This document shows positions 49,078-56,780 of a stretch of 64,000 nucleotides of DNA, one piece after another. Each line of letters begins with the position of its first letter. Positions within the stretch are counted from its first letter, which is position 1. The stretch is from Chloroflexota bacterium (GTDB lineage Bacteria; Chloroflexota; Dehalococcoidia; Lucifugimonadales; UBA3495): NCBI GenBank assembly GCA_028875055.1, contig JAPPGG010000044.1, positions 86,032 to 150,031 on the forward strand, written 5' to 3'. The translations under genes and the position numbers were made by a program. The notes under the pieces are model-generated. The model was not told where the DNA came from. It worked only from the letters and a program-made list of their open reading frames with translations, and searched no databases.

Positions 49078-49511
49078 TAACTCTGTACTGTTTGCTGGCG
49101 GTTGTTTGCTGTCTGCTGGTTGCGGTGGGATGCGCTGGAATGGAAGCCCCTACACCCATGAAATACAAGACGCCGACGCCCGATCCCGTGGACTTGCCGG
49201 TGGCCGAGGAAGGCTCTGACATGTACATGTCCGGTATGGACCTCTTCCGGGAAAACTGCGCGGTATGTCACGGCGACAAGGCCACGGGCAGCGACACGGG
49301 TCCACCCCTGATTCACGAGTACTACCATACCTACCACCATCCCGACTTTGCCTTTCACGCGGCTGTGATGAGCGGCGTGTCGGCACACCACTGGGAGTAT
49401 GGACCCATGCCCCCGGTTCCCGGGCTGGACAAGGACGAAGTGGACAAGATCATCTGCTATGTTCGCTCGCTGCAAAGGGACAGCGGGATGCCCGTAGTAC
49501 CGGCCTGTTGA
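49074..49511 (+). CDS. Cytochrome c lipoprotein
   Basis: 145 residues. Hydrophobic N-terminus with lipobox (LLVAVGCAG, Cys 22) predicts a membrane-anchored extracytoplasmic protein. One haem site ENCAVCHGDKATG (CxxCH) and a probable Met ligand in WEYGPMPPVPGLDKDEV; the C-terminal helix KDEVDKIICYVRSLQ is typical of class I cytochrome c. TTG 49074 overlaps the stop of the deacylase gene (TTGATAA); GAGGAGAGG lies before it. The coupling hints at a common transcript but not at an obvious shared function. Confidence 0.85.
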   Translation: MITLYCLLAVVCCLLVAVGCAGMEAPTPMKYKTPTPDPVDLPVAEEGSDMYMSGMDLFRENCAVCHGDKATGSDTGPPLIHEYYHTYHHPDFAFHAAVMSGVSAHHWEYGPMPPVPGLDKDEVDKIICYVRSLQRDSGMPVVPAC

Positions 49512-49639
49512 CACTGCTCCCCCGGCGCCTGATGGGCCCAATGAGAATCTCTCCTCAGGCCCGCCGGAAAGGGGCCCTTTGCCCATGGGGTGCGGGCGCT
49601 TAGCCGGACCACGCCGCCCAGCGGTTTCCTGCTTGCTCC

Positions 49640-51019
49640 CTAGTGGACTGGCCCCGGGGGCAGGTTTACCGGGAAGGGCACGTCGGGATAGCGTTCTGCC
49701 AACCTGTTCCAGACCGAGTGTCCTGTTTGTTCCGCGCGTCGCAGGACGTCCTTTTCATCTATAGTCAGGGCTTTACCGTCTCGAAGCAGCCATTTCCCTG
49801 CGACCATAACCGACGAAATGTCTGCCGGCATCCCGTTGTGGACGAAACCCGAGGCTATGCGAAGGGTGGGCACCAGGTGGGCTTTGAATGTGTCCACAAT
49901 GAACAGGTCGGCCTGCTTGCCCACTTCCAGGGAACCCGTCTTGTCGGCCAGGCCCAGTATTCTTGCTCCTCCCTGGGTGGCCCATTCCAGGACATCTTCC
50001 GGCTGGGGAGACATCTGGGAGTTGCGGCGTACCCTTTCGTGGAACAACCCGGCCCGCATTACCTCCACCATGTCCTCAGCCATGTTGTCCGAACCCATTC
50101 CGATGCGACAGCCGGCGGCCTGCAGTTCATGTATGGGCGCAGCCGCTCCACGCCGGGCGGCGATGGCGGCGTTGTTGGAGATGCCCACCCCGTGTTGGCC
50201 GAGGAGCGCAATTTCCCCGGGTGTTACGTACCTGCAGTGTGCCGCCACCAGGTTCGGCCCCAGAAAGTCCTGCGCAAACAGGTAGTGGGTCGGGTCCACG
50301 CCCCTGGTACGCATCAGGGCTTCGATTTCCAGGCGGCTTTGGGAAAGGTGAATGGTGTATCCGATGCCGCGGGCGTCCGCCATGTCTCTCACCGCTCGAA
50401 GCAGCTCGGGAGAGCACAGTTCGGGAGCGTGGGGAGCAAGGAAGCAGAAGACCCGGCCGCCATCGTGGCCATGCCACGAATCCACCAGGTCGGCGCTGCG
50501 CCTCAGCCCCTCCTCCCGCCGGTCAGCCTGAAAATCGAAGGTCCCCTCCCGAACTTGAGCAGGGTTTGCGTCGCTGAAATTGTCGGAAAGGCCCAGCCTC
50601 AGCCCGGTATTGACCAGGCTGTCAGCGAAGGCGCCAACGTTGTCGGCAATTTCCAGCAGGGTTGTGGTGCCGCTGCGTATGGCCTCCAGGGCTCCCAGGG
50701 TCGCGATAACCTGTCGCTCCTCGATGGACAGCAAGGCGCGGGTACTGGTGGGAAACCGCAAAGTCGTGGGAAAACCGAAATCCTCCAGGATACCCCGGTC
50801 CGCTGTTGCCAGGAGGTGGGTATGGCAGTTGACGAGGCCGGGAAATACGGCCTTGCCGCTCCCGTCAACAACCTCCGCCCCGGGGAACTGGGCCAGAATT
50901 TCCTCCGAGGGGCCCAGTGCGATAATTGACGAGTCTCGAACTGCGATGGCCGAGCCGTACAAGACAGTCCGGCCGGCGTCTCCGGTAACGATGGTCGCGT
51001 TTGAGATTATGGTTTCCAT
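49640..51019 (-). CDS. Amidohydrolase, chlorohydrolase/S-adenosylhomocysteine-deaminase-like
   Basis: 459 residues. ISNATIVTGDAGRTVLYGSA start, HxH in LVNCHTHLLATADRG, His in CFLAPHAPELC and HLSQSRLE, Asp in GMGSDNMAEDMVEVM, and C-terminal GLADKTGSLEVGKQADLFIV. A member of the ATZ/TRZ/guanine-deaminase branch acting on heterocycles. GGAGGG directly ahead of ATG 51019. Distinct from the amidohydrolase at 22 kb. Confidence 0.85.
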   Translation of the reverse strand: METIISNATIVTGDAGRTVLYGSAIAVRDSSIIALGPSEEILAQFPGAEVVDGSGKAVFPGLVNCHTHLLATADRGILEDFGFPTTLRFPTSTRALLSIEERQVIATLGALEAIRSGTTTLLEIADNVGAFADSLVNTGLRLGLSDNFSDANPAQVREGTFDFQADRREEGLRRSADLVDSWHGHDGGRVFCFLAPHAPELCSPELLRAVRDMADARGIGYTIHLSQSRLEIEALMRTRGVDPTHYLFAQDFLGPNLVAAHCRYVTPGEIALLGQHGVGISNNAAIAARRGAAAPIHELQAAGCRIGMGSDNMAEDMVEVMRAGLFHERVRRNSQMSPQPEDVLEWATQGGARILGLADKTGSLEVGKQADLFIVDTFKAHLVPTLRIASGFVHNGMPADISSVMVAGKWLLRDGKALTIDEKDVLRRAEQTGHSVWNRLAERYPDVPFPVNLPPGPVH

Positions 51020-51135
51020 GATACCCTCCGCCGACCGTCCGATTGCCTCAGGTCGGCTGACATCAAACTTCGGGTTGGTGTAGGATTGGTCATCATTCCC
51101 ATAGGGAAGAAGGCCCATGGGGAAGAAGGTGCAGG

Positions 51136-51888
51136 TTGAAGCGCGCCCTTATCATACGCCACGCTGCCCCGGAAACGTTAGGGGCCAACTTTACCGGGGT
51201 CCTGGAGGCCTCCGGGTTCGCGCTTGAAGCCCTGGACATCTTCGAGCTGGCCCCGGCATACGGTCCGTTCCCCGCCCCTGACCAGGACGCATTGGACCTC
51301 ATTGTGTCCATCGGTGGGCCCCTTTCCGCCAACGATGAATTTCCGGCATTGGCGCAGGAAATGGCCCTGCTCAAGGATGCCCATGAAGGCGGCATTCCGG
51401 TATTCGCGGTCTGCCTGGGGGCCCAACTGCTCTGCCGGGCGCTGGGTGGAAGGGTTGAGCCTACGGGCGGCTATCAGTTTGGCCTTCGAAAGCTGTCGGT
51501 TACCGAGGCGGGGGACCTGGACCCCGTATTCGGGAATATCCGGGCGCCCCTGGTCCCGACGCTTCACGGTGAGTGTTTCTCCGTTCCCCCGGGCGGCGCC
51601 GCGCTGGCCGAAGGGGATATCCTCTTGCGGGACGGCGGCTTTCGCAGGATAAGCATGGCGTACCACATCGGGAAGTCCTACGGTTTCCAGTTCGAGCCCC
51701 AGCTTACCTACGAGGAGCTGGTGGTCTGGAACCGGGAACTTTACGGCGACTACCTACTGATGGGTGACCGTTTCGACCCGCAGGAGGAGGCTGCGCGCAA
51801 CCTGAGGGAGTTCGCCAGGTTCGCCCCTGTTCATGAGGCCCAGATGGCGGAGCTGCTGCGCGCCTTCCTGGCCAACGCAGGACTGTAA
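51136..51888 (+). CDS. Class I glutamine amidotransferase-like protein
   Basis: 250 residues. The nucleophile elbow is FAVCLGAQLLCRALGG (Cys of GxCxG), with VSIGGPLSANDEFPALAQEM upstream and TLHGECFSVPPGG supplying the His-Glu. The layout is that of stand-alone GATase1 proteins often annotated as GMP-synthase-like. No synthase domain is adjacent. TTG 51136 start; MKRALIIRHAAPETLG is the family N-terminus. Forty-one bp before the ThDP enzyme gene. Confidence 0.8.
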   Translation: MKRALIIRHAAPETLGANFTGVLEASGFALEALDIFELAPAYGPFPAPDQDALDLIVSIGGPLSANDEFPALAQEMALLKDAHEGGIPVFAVCLGAQLLCRALGGRVEPTGGYQFGLRKLSVTEAGDLDPVFGNIRAPLVPTLHGECFSVPPGGAALAEGDILLRDGGFRRISMAYHIGKSYGFQFEPQLTYEELVVWNRELYGDYLLMGDRFDPQEEAARNLREFARFAPVHEAQMAELLRAFLANAGL

Positions 51889-51929
51889 TTGCCGTCGTTC
51901 TTCCCTTCGACTGGAGGAGGTTCCATACC

Positions 51930-53600
51930 ATGCCAGTAATGACCGGCGCCCGCGCCTTCCTGGAGATGTTGAGGGCTGAAGGGATGGATACCATCTTCGG
52001 AAACCCCGGCACCAGCGAAAGCGCCATCATGGCCCTGCTCCCCGAGTACCCCGACCTGCGCTACCTCTTGGCCACCCAGGAAGGGGTTGCCATGGGGATG
52101 GCCGATGGCTACGCCGTTTCAGGCAAGCGGCCCGCGGTGGTTAACCTGCACATTGAAACCGGCCTGGCCAACGGCATCAGCCTGCTGCACCACGCCATGG
52201 ACGGCGGGGTCCCGCTGGTGCTTACCGCCGGCAACAAGGACATCCGAAAGCTGGCTGAAGGCCGCTCCGACCTGGTTGAAATGGTCCGGCAATTCACCAA
52301 ATGGAGTGCGGAGGTTACCCACCCGGAACAGGTGCCCGGGGTTGTGCGCCGAGCGTTCCAGGAGGCGAAGAGTCCTCCCACCGGCCCGGTTTTCGTGGGT
52401 TTTGCGGCCAACGCCCTCGATGGCGAGGCGGAGGTGACCATCACACCGTCCACGGCATGGATCGGGGCGCCGACCCCCAGCGCAAGCGCGGTGGAGGAAG
52501 CGGCGGTTATGCTGGCCGGGTCGGTCTGTCCGGTGATGCTTGTGGGTGACCGCCTGGCCCAGGCGGAAGGGACGGACGCGGCGGTTAAGGTGGCAGAAAA
52601 GTTGGGTGCGAGGGTATATGCCACCTCCATTGCCAGGGCGAACTTTCCTTCGGGACACAGCCAGTTCCTGGGCCGGATCAACCCCACGCTTCCCGCAGGA
52701 AGGCAACTTCTGGCCGATGCGGACGTAATCCTGGCGGTGGGCGCGAACGTATTCTCGGGGTTTTTCTACGTTTCTGGCTCCAGCCTGAGTCCAGGTACAA
52801 AGTTGATTCACCTGGACTCGTCATTGCGAGACATTGGCCGGGTTGAACCCACCGACCTGGCCCTTTTTGGTGACCCCAGGGCCGGGCTGGAAATGCTGGA
52901 GGACGCGCTGGCCGGGCAAATGGACTCGGCAGCGAATGGCCGGGCGGCTGGGCGACGAAGGGCTGTCCAGGATATGAAGGCGTTGAATCAGGCTGGCTGG
53001 GAGGAGAATCTTCGGAAATCCTGGGGCGCGCGACCCATGTCCCCGGAGCGGATGATGCACGAACTCGGGGCAGTCCTCCCCTCAAACGCAATAGTGGTTG
53101 ATGACTCGCTCAGTTCCAAGGATGCCCTGCACGGGGCTGTTAAATTCAACGAAGCTGACAGCATCTACGGGGAAAGGATTGGCGCCATCGGTTGGGGTAT
53201 GGGCGCGGGGCTGGGGGTAAAGCTGGCGAATCCCGACCGTCCAGTTCTGGCGGTAACCGGCGACGGCAGCGCCATGATGACGGTGCAGGCACTGTGGACG
53301 GCGGCCAATTGTGGCATTCCCACGGTTTACCTCGTCTGCAACAACCGCTCATATCGTATCCTCAAGCTCAATATGAACGTTCACCAGAGGGAGATCCTGG
53401 GCAGAACAGTTGAAGAGGGATTTGAGGGCTACGTGGGAATGGACTTTCCCCTGCCTCTCAACATTGCCGGCATTGCCGAGGCCATTGGCGTTTACGGCAG
53501 AACTATCACCGACCCTGAAGAGATAGGACCCGAGATCCGGAGGGCGCTGGACTCGGGCAGGCCAGCCGTGCTTGACGTGGTGATTGACGGAAGACTCTAG
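51930..53600 (+). CDS. ThDP-dependent enzyme, benzoylformate decarboxylase/acetolactate synthase-like
   Basis: 556 residues. Start TGARAFLEMLRAEGMDTIFG with NPGTSESAI; the catalytic Glu is in LLATQEGVAMGMADGYAV. ThDP/Mg site: VTGDGSAMMTVQALWTAANC followed by YLVCNNRSYRILK (GDG...NN). Central domain binds the nucleotide in acetolactate-synthase relatives but need not here. C-terminal half VVDDSLSSKDALHGA and RIGAIGWGMGAGLG are like 2-oxoacid decarboxylases. GGAGGAGG before the ATG. Closest to benzoylformate decarboxylase in layout; substrate inferred. Confidence 0.82.
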   Translation: MPVMTGARAFLEMLRAEGMDTIFGNPGTSESAIMALLPEYPDLRYLLATQEGVAMGMADGYAVSGKRPAVVNLHIETGLANGISLLHHAMDGGVPLVLTAGNKDIRKLAEGRSDLVEMVRQFTKWSAEVTHPEQVPGVVRRAFQEAKSPPTGPVFVGFAANALDGEAEVTITPSTAWIGAPTPSASAVEEAAVMLAGSVCPVMLVGDRLAQAEGTDAAVKVAEKLGARVYATSIARANFPSGHSQFLGRINPTLPAGRQLLADADVILAVGANVFSGFFYVSGSSLSPGTKLIHLDSSLRDIGRVEPTDLALFGDPRAGLEMLEDALAGQMDSAANGRAAGRRRAVQDMKALNQAGWEENLRKSWGARPMSPERMMHELGAVLPSNAIVVDDSLSSKDALHGAVKFNEADSIYGERIGAIGWGMGAGLGVKLANPDRPVLAVTGDGSAMMTVQALWTAANCGIPTVYLVCNNRSYRILKLNMNVHQREILGRTVEEGFEGYVGMDFPLPLNIAGIAEAIGVYGRTITDPEEIGPEIRRALDSGRPAVLDVVIDGRL

Positions 53601-53833
53601 CGGGATGAGGTGGATGAGCTGGTCTGACTTTCGTCTCCCCTCCCAAGAGCGAAGGAGTTTCAGCGAAGCGCCCTGGCTTCCCTGTCCTGCTGATGGTCTT
53701 GCTACTTTGAAGTGCTGACCAGGTCCGCCTGCACCCGAGGGGTTGCACCAGAAAGGCGGGCTTTGGCCGTCCGCTTGCTGCTGGGCTATAATAGGCCGGC
53801 ATCCTCATTTCTTGCTTCACAGGAACCAATTGA

Positions 53834-54985
53834 ATGAGCGCCATTTACCTGGACTATAACGCTACTACCCCTATTGATCCCCGGGTTGTCGAGGCTATGC
53901 TCCCCTATTTGCATGGGTTGTACGGCAATCCCTCCAGCGGCCATTCCTTTGGGCTGGAGGCGCGAAAAGGAGTTGACGCTGCGCGCGGACAGGTTGCAGA
54001 TCTGCTGGGTTGCCAGGCCGAGGACCTGATCTTTACCAGCGGTGGGACCGAGGCTAACAATCACGCCATAAAGGGCGTGGCCCTGGCCCACCGCAATCGC
54101 GGCAACCACATCATTACCTCCAGCATTGAGCATCCCGCGGTTACGGAGGTATGCCGTTACCTGGAAGGCCAGGGCTTTCGTGTGACGTACCTGCCCGTCG
54201 ATGAAACCGGCCTGGTGGATGTTGGTCAACTGGAAAGGGCCCTGACCGGCGAGACAATCCTGGTCACCATAATGCATGCGAATAACGAAGTAGGGTCCAT
54301 TCAGCCCATCGCCGAAATCGCCGAGGCCTCTCACCGTCGGGGGGCTTTGGTACATGCGGACTGCGCCCAGTCAGTCGGCAAGATTCCCGTGAAAATTGTG
54401 GACCTCGGCGTGGACTTGCTTTCGGTTGCCGGCCACAAACTGTACGCGCCCAAGGGAATAGGGGCTCTGTACATCAGGCCCGGAGTGGTACTCGAAAAAT
54501 TCATGCATGGCGCCAGCCACGAGCAAGACCGGAGAGCCGGTACCGAAAATGTCATCGAGATGGTAGGATTGGGGACTGCCTGCCAGTTGATCGAGGAAAA
54601 CCTGTCGCGCTACGCCAGCCACATGCGGGAAATGCGGGACCGCCTGGAGAGTGGCCTGATGGATGCCCCGCCAGCCCTACGAATCAACGGGCACCCCGAG
54701 GAGCGATTGCCCAATACATCCAGCATCAGCTTTAAGGGAGTGGAAGCGGACCGGGTATTGTCGTCCCTGCCTACGGTTGCCGCATCTGCCGGCGCCGCCT
54801 GCCACAGCGACCGTGTAGAGGTGTCCCATGTCCTTGAGGCAATGGGAGTTCCCACAGACTACGCTATGGGGACGCTCCGCTTTTCCACGGGGCGTTTCAC
54901 CACCCGAGACGAAATCGAACGGGCTGTTTCCGAGGTTGCAGGCGAAATACGCAGCCTGGCCTCGACTTCCCCAGCGCATATTTAG
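53834..54985 (+). CDS. Cysteine desulfurase, IscS/NifS family
   Basis: 383 residues. PLP enzyme that takes sulfur (or selenium) from cysteine (or selenocysteine). AIYLDYNATTPIDPRVVEAM start, LIFTSGGTEANNHAIKGV, PLP-Lys 202 in LLSVAGHKLYAPKGIGALYI, and the active-site Cys 323 in AASAGAACHSDRVEVSHVLE. Short loop with Cys preceded by Ala suggests a NifS/IscS-like enzyme. No iscU or mnmA is adjacent. Possible link to selenium supply for the selenoproteins at 32-36 kb is only speculation. ATG is preceded by a weak ribosome-binding site. Confidence 0.88.
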   Translation: MSAIYLDYNATTPIDPRVVEAMLPYLHGLYGNPSSGHSFGLEARKGVDAARGQVADLLGCQAEDLIFTSGGTEANNHAIKGVALAHRNRGNHIITSSIEHPAVTEVCRYLEGQGFRVTYLPVDETGLVDVGQLERALTGETILVTIMHANNEVGSIQPIAEIAEASHRRGALVHADCAQSVGKIPVKIVDLGVDLLSVAGHKLYAPKGIGALYIRPGVVLEKFMHGASHEQDRRAGTENVIEMVGLGTACQLIEENLSRYASHMREMRDRLESGLMDAPPALRINGHPEERLPNTSSISFKGVEADRVLSSLPTVAASAGAACHSDRVEVSHVLEAMGVPTDYAMGTLRFSTGRFTTRDEIERAVSEVAGEIRSLASTSPAHI

Positions 54986-55071
54986 CCAAGTGAACCTCCG
55001 GAGAATGCCCAAGCTGTGGCCTTCCCGGAAGAGCGACTAAGTATCAAAATATATTCTCAGGAGATATTGCG

Positions 55072-56418
55072 ATGACAACTCAAGCCAACCCAGGCGCCCT
55101 GGATGCCGAAACTCTTTCCGGGTTCGACGACGCTTTCCGGTCCCAGCCCAATCATCAGTTGATGCAGAACGTTGTCACCCAGCGCGACGTTAATGAAGTG
55201 GCACTGGACCGGAACATAGTGGCCGGAGCCACCCACAGCTTTTCAACGGTCCTGGATGAATGGGGCGTGACCAACCAGGCCAGATCCGGCCGCTGCTGGA
55301 TGTTCGCGGGGCTAAACCTGTTCCGGTCGGAGACCAGGAACTTGCTGAACGTGAAGGAGTTTGAGTTCAGCCAGAGCTACGTAATGTTCTGGGACAAAAT
55401 GGAGCGGGCCAACTACATTCTGGAAGCCGTGATCGAAACGGCGGACCGCCCCATTGACGACCGTGTGGTGGCCTGGCTGCTGCATCAACCCCTCGGCGAC
55501 GGCGGGCAATGGGACATGTTCGTCAGCCTCGTCCGCAAGCACGGCGTTGTGCCCAAGACTGTAATGCCCGAAACGGAGAGTTCGGGCAATTCCATGCGAA
55601 TGAACTCCGGGCTGAACTACCAGGTTCGCCAGGGAGCGCGAAATATCCGGCGCATCTACGCCGAGGAGGGCGGCCAGGACGCCATGCGCGCCGCCAAGCA
55701 GGAATCCCTGCAGGCCATCTACCAGATTCTCTCCATTCACCTGGGCAATCCGCCGGCGGATTTTGACTGGCAATGGAAGGACAAGGACGGCGAGTTCCAT
55801 CGCGACGGCACAATGACGCCCCTGGAGTTCGCCGAAAAGTACATCACTACTCCCATGGAAGAGTACGTGTGCCTGGTCCACGATCCCCGCCAGGGCAATC
55901 CGCCGGGGCGCACCTACACGGTCCAGTACCTGGGCAACGTAGTGGACGGCACCCGCATCAAGTACCTGAACGTGGACATTGACCTGATGAAGGACATCGC
56001 CATGCGCATGCTGCAGGACGGCAAGCCGGTCTGGATGGGCTGCGATACCGGCAAGCAGATGCACCGCGACAAGGGTCTGTGGGACGCTGACCTGTTCGAC
56101 TACGGCAGCGTCTATGGCGCCGAGTTCGGTATGGACAAGGCCGAACGACTGGAGTTCCACCAGACCGCTATGACGCATGCCATGCTGTTCACCGGAGTGG
56201 ACGTGGTGGACGGCAAGCCCCGCCGCTGGAGGGTGGAAAACAGCTGGGACGACAAGGTGGGAGACAAGGGGTTCTTCCTGATGAACGACTCCTGGTTCGC
56301 CGAGTACATGTTCGAGATTTCGGCGCCCAAGAGCTACCTGCCCGAAGAGCTGCAGCGGGCCCTGGACCTGGAACCGGTAGTGCTGCCTCCCTGGGATCCC
56401 ATGGGCAGCCTGGCTTAA
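55072..56418 (+). CDS. pepC: Bleomycin hydrolase/aminopeptidase C (peptidase C1B)
   Basis: 448 residues, standard length. Papain-like cytoplasmic cysteine peptidase. Active-site Cys 75 in NQARSGRCWMFAGLN; His in TAMTHAMLFTGVD; Asn in WRVENSWDDKVGDKGFF. The family makes hexamers with the active sites inside and trims peptides. Start AGGAGATA before the ATG. Followed by a 360-bp intergenic stretch carrying a MITE-like element. Confidence 0.92.
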   Translation: MTTQANPGALDAETLSGFDDAFRSQPNHQLMQNVVTQRDVNEVALDRNIVAGATHSFSTVLDEWGVTNQARSGRCWMFAGLNLFRSETRNLLNVKEFEFSQSYVMFWDKMERANYILEAVIETADRPIDDRVVAWLLHQPLGDGGQWDMFVSLVRKHGVVPKTVMPETESSGNSMRMNSGLNYQVRQGARNIRRIYAEEGGQDAMRAAKQESLQAIYQILSIHLGNPPADFDWQWKDKDGEFHRDGTMTPLEFAEKYITTPMEEYVCLVHDPRQGNPPGRTYTVQYLGNVVDGTRIKYLNVDIDLMKDIAMRMLQDGKPVWMGCDTGKQMHRDKGLWDADLFDYGSVYGAEFGMDKAERLEFHQTAMTHAMLFTGVDVVDGKPRRWRVENSWDDKVGDKGFFLMNDSWFAEYMFEISAPKSYLPEELQRALDLEPVVLPPWDPMGSLA

Positions 56419-56539
56419 CAGCAAAGGCGGATGCGAGGGTGTGCCGTCGCATCAACCGGCCGGCGCCACTGAATAATCGTAGGGGCAGTCCTTGTGGCTG
56501 CCCTGATCATTTTCTGGGGTAACGCGTAGAGATTCAGCC

Positions 56540-56700
56540 CTTTAAGCCGGGTGTCCGTCAAATTTTTGGGGAATGCCTGGTGGGGCCCCGTTGCAGGCCG
56601 TCGCTGTAGGGGCGCAGGGCCCTGCGCCCCTACCTTAGCTTTCGATATCTGCCCCTATCCAGTTGCTCTACCAAAATCTTGACGGACACCCCTTTAAGCC
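56540..56700. mobile_element. MITE-like element with 9-bp target-site duplication
   Basis: The element is 56549-56691 (143 bp). Its ends are perfect over 13 bp: GGGTGTCCGTCAA (56549-56561) and TTGACGGACACCC (56679-56691); similarity continues to about 21 bp with two mismatches. It is flanked by CTTTAAGCC on both sides (56540-56548 and 56692-56700), a 9-bp direct repeat as left by transposition. It codes for nothing, and its middle is a near-perfect palindrome (TAGGGGCGCAGGGCCCTGCG and on). Non-autonomous element mobilised in trans by an unseen transposase. Confidence 0.82.
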
Positions 56701-56707
56701 AGCAAGG

Positions 56708-56735
56708 TTGCGAAAAGCCGCCAAGTTTATATAAA
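56708..56735 (+). promoter_or_regulatory. Probable promoter of the EF-G-like gene
   Basis: TTGCGA (56708-56713), 16 bases, TATAAA (56730-56735), 45 bp before the ATG. It begins 8 bp after the MITE target duplication, so the insertion lies directly upstream of the -35 box. Confidence 0.5.
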
Positions 56736-56780
56736 ATCGTCCTAACTAGCTGCAGTAATAAGTTAAGGGGGACAAAGGCT

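Noticed and set aside
49509..49540. UGA at the end of the cytochrome gene followed by HCSPGA, which looks like a C-U-H-C context
   Set aside because: The cytochrome fold is already complete, only six codons follow before another stop, and there is no hairpin of SECIS type.
56679..56780. Longer N-terminus for the EF-G-like protein from ATG 56679
   Set aside because: That frame would start inside the MITE and has no family similarity; ATG 56781 has a good ribosome-binding site and the family N-terminus.
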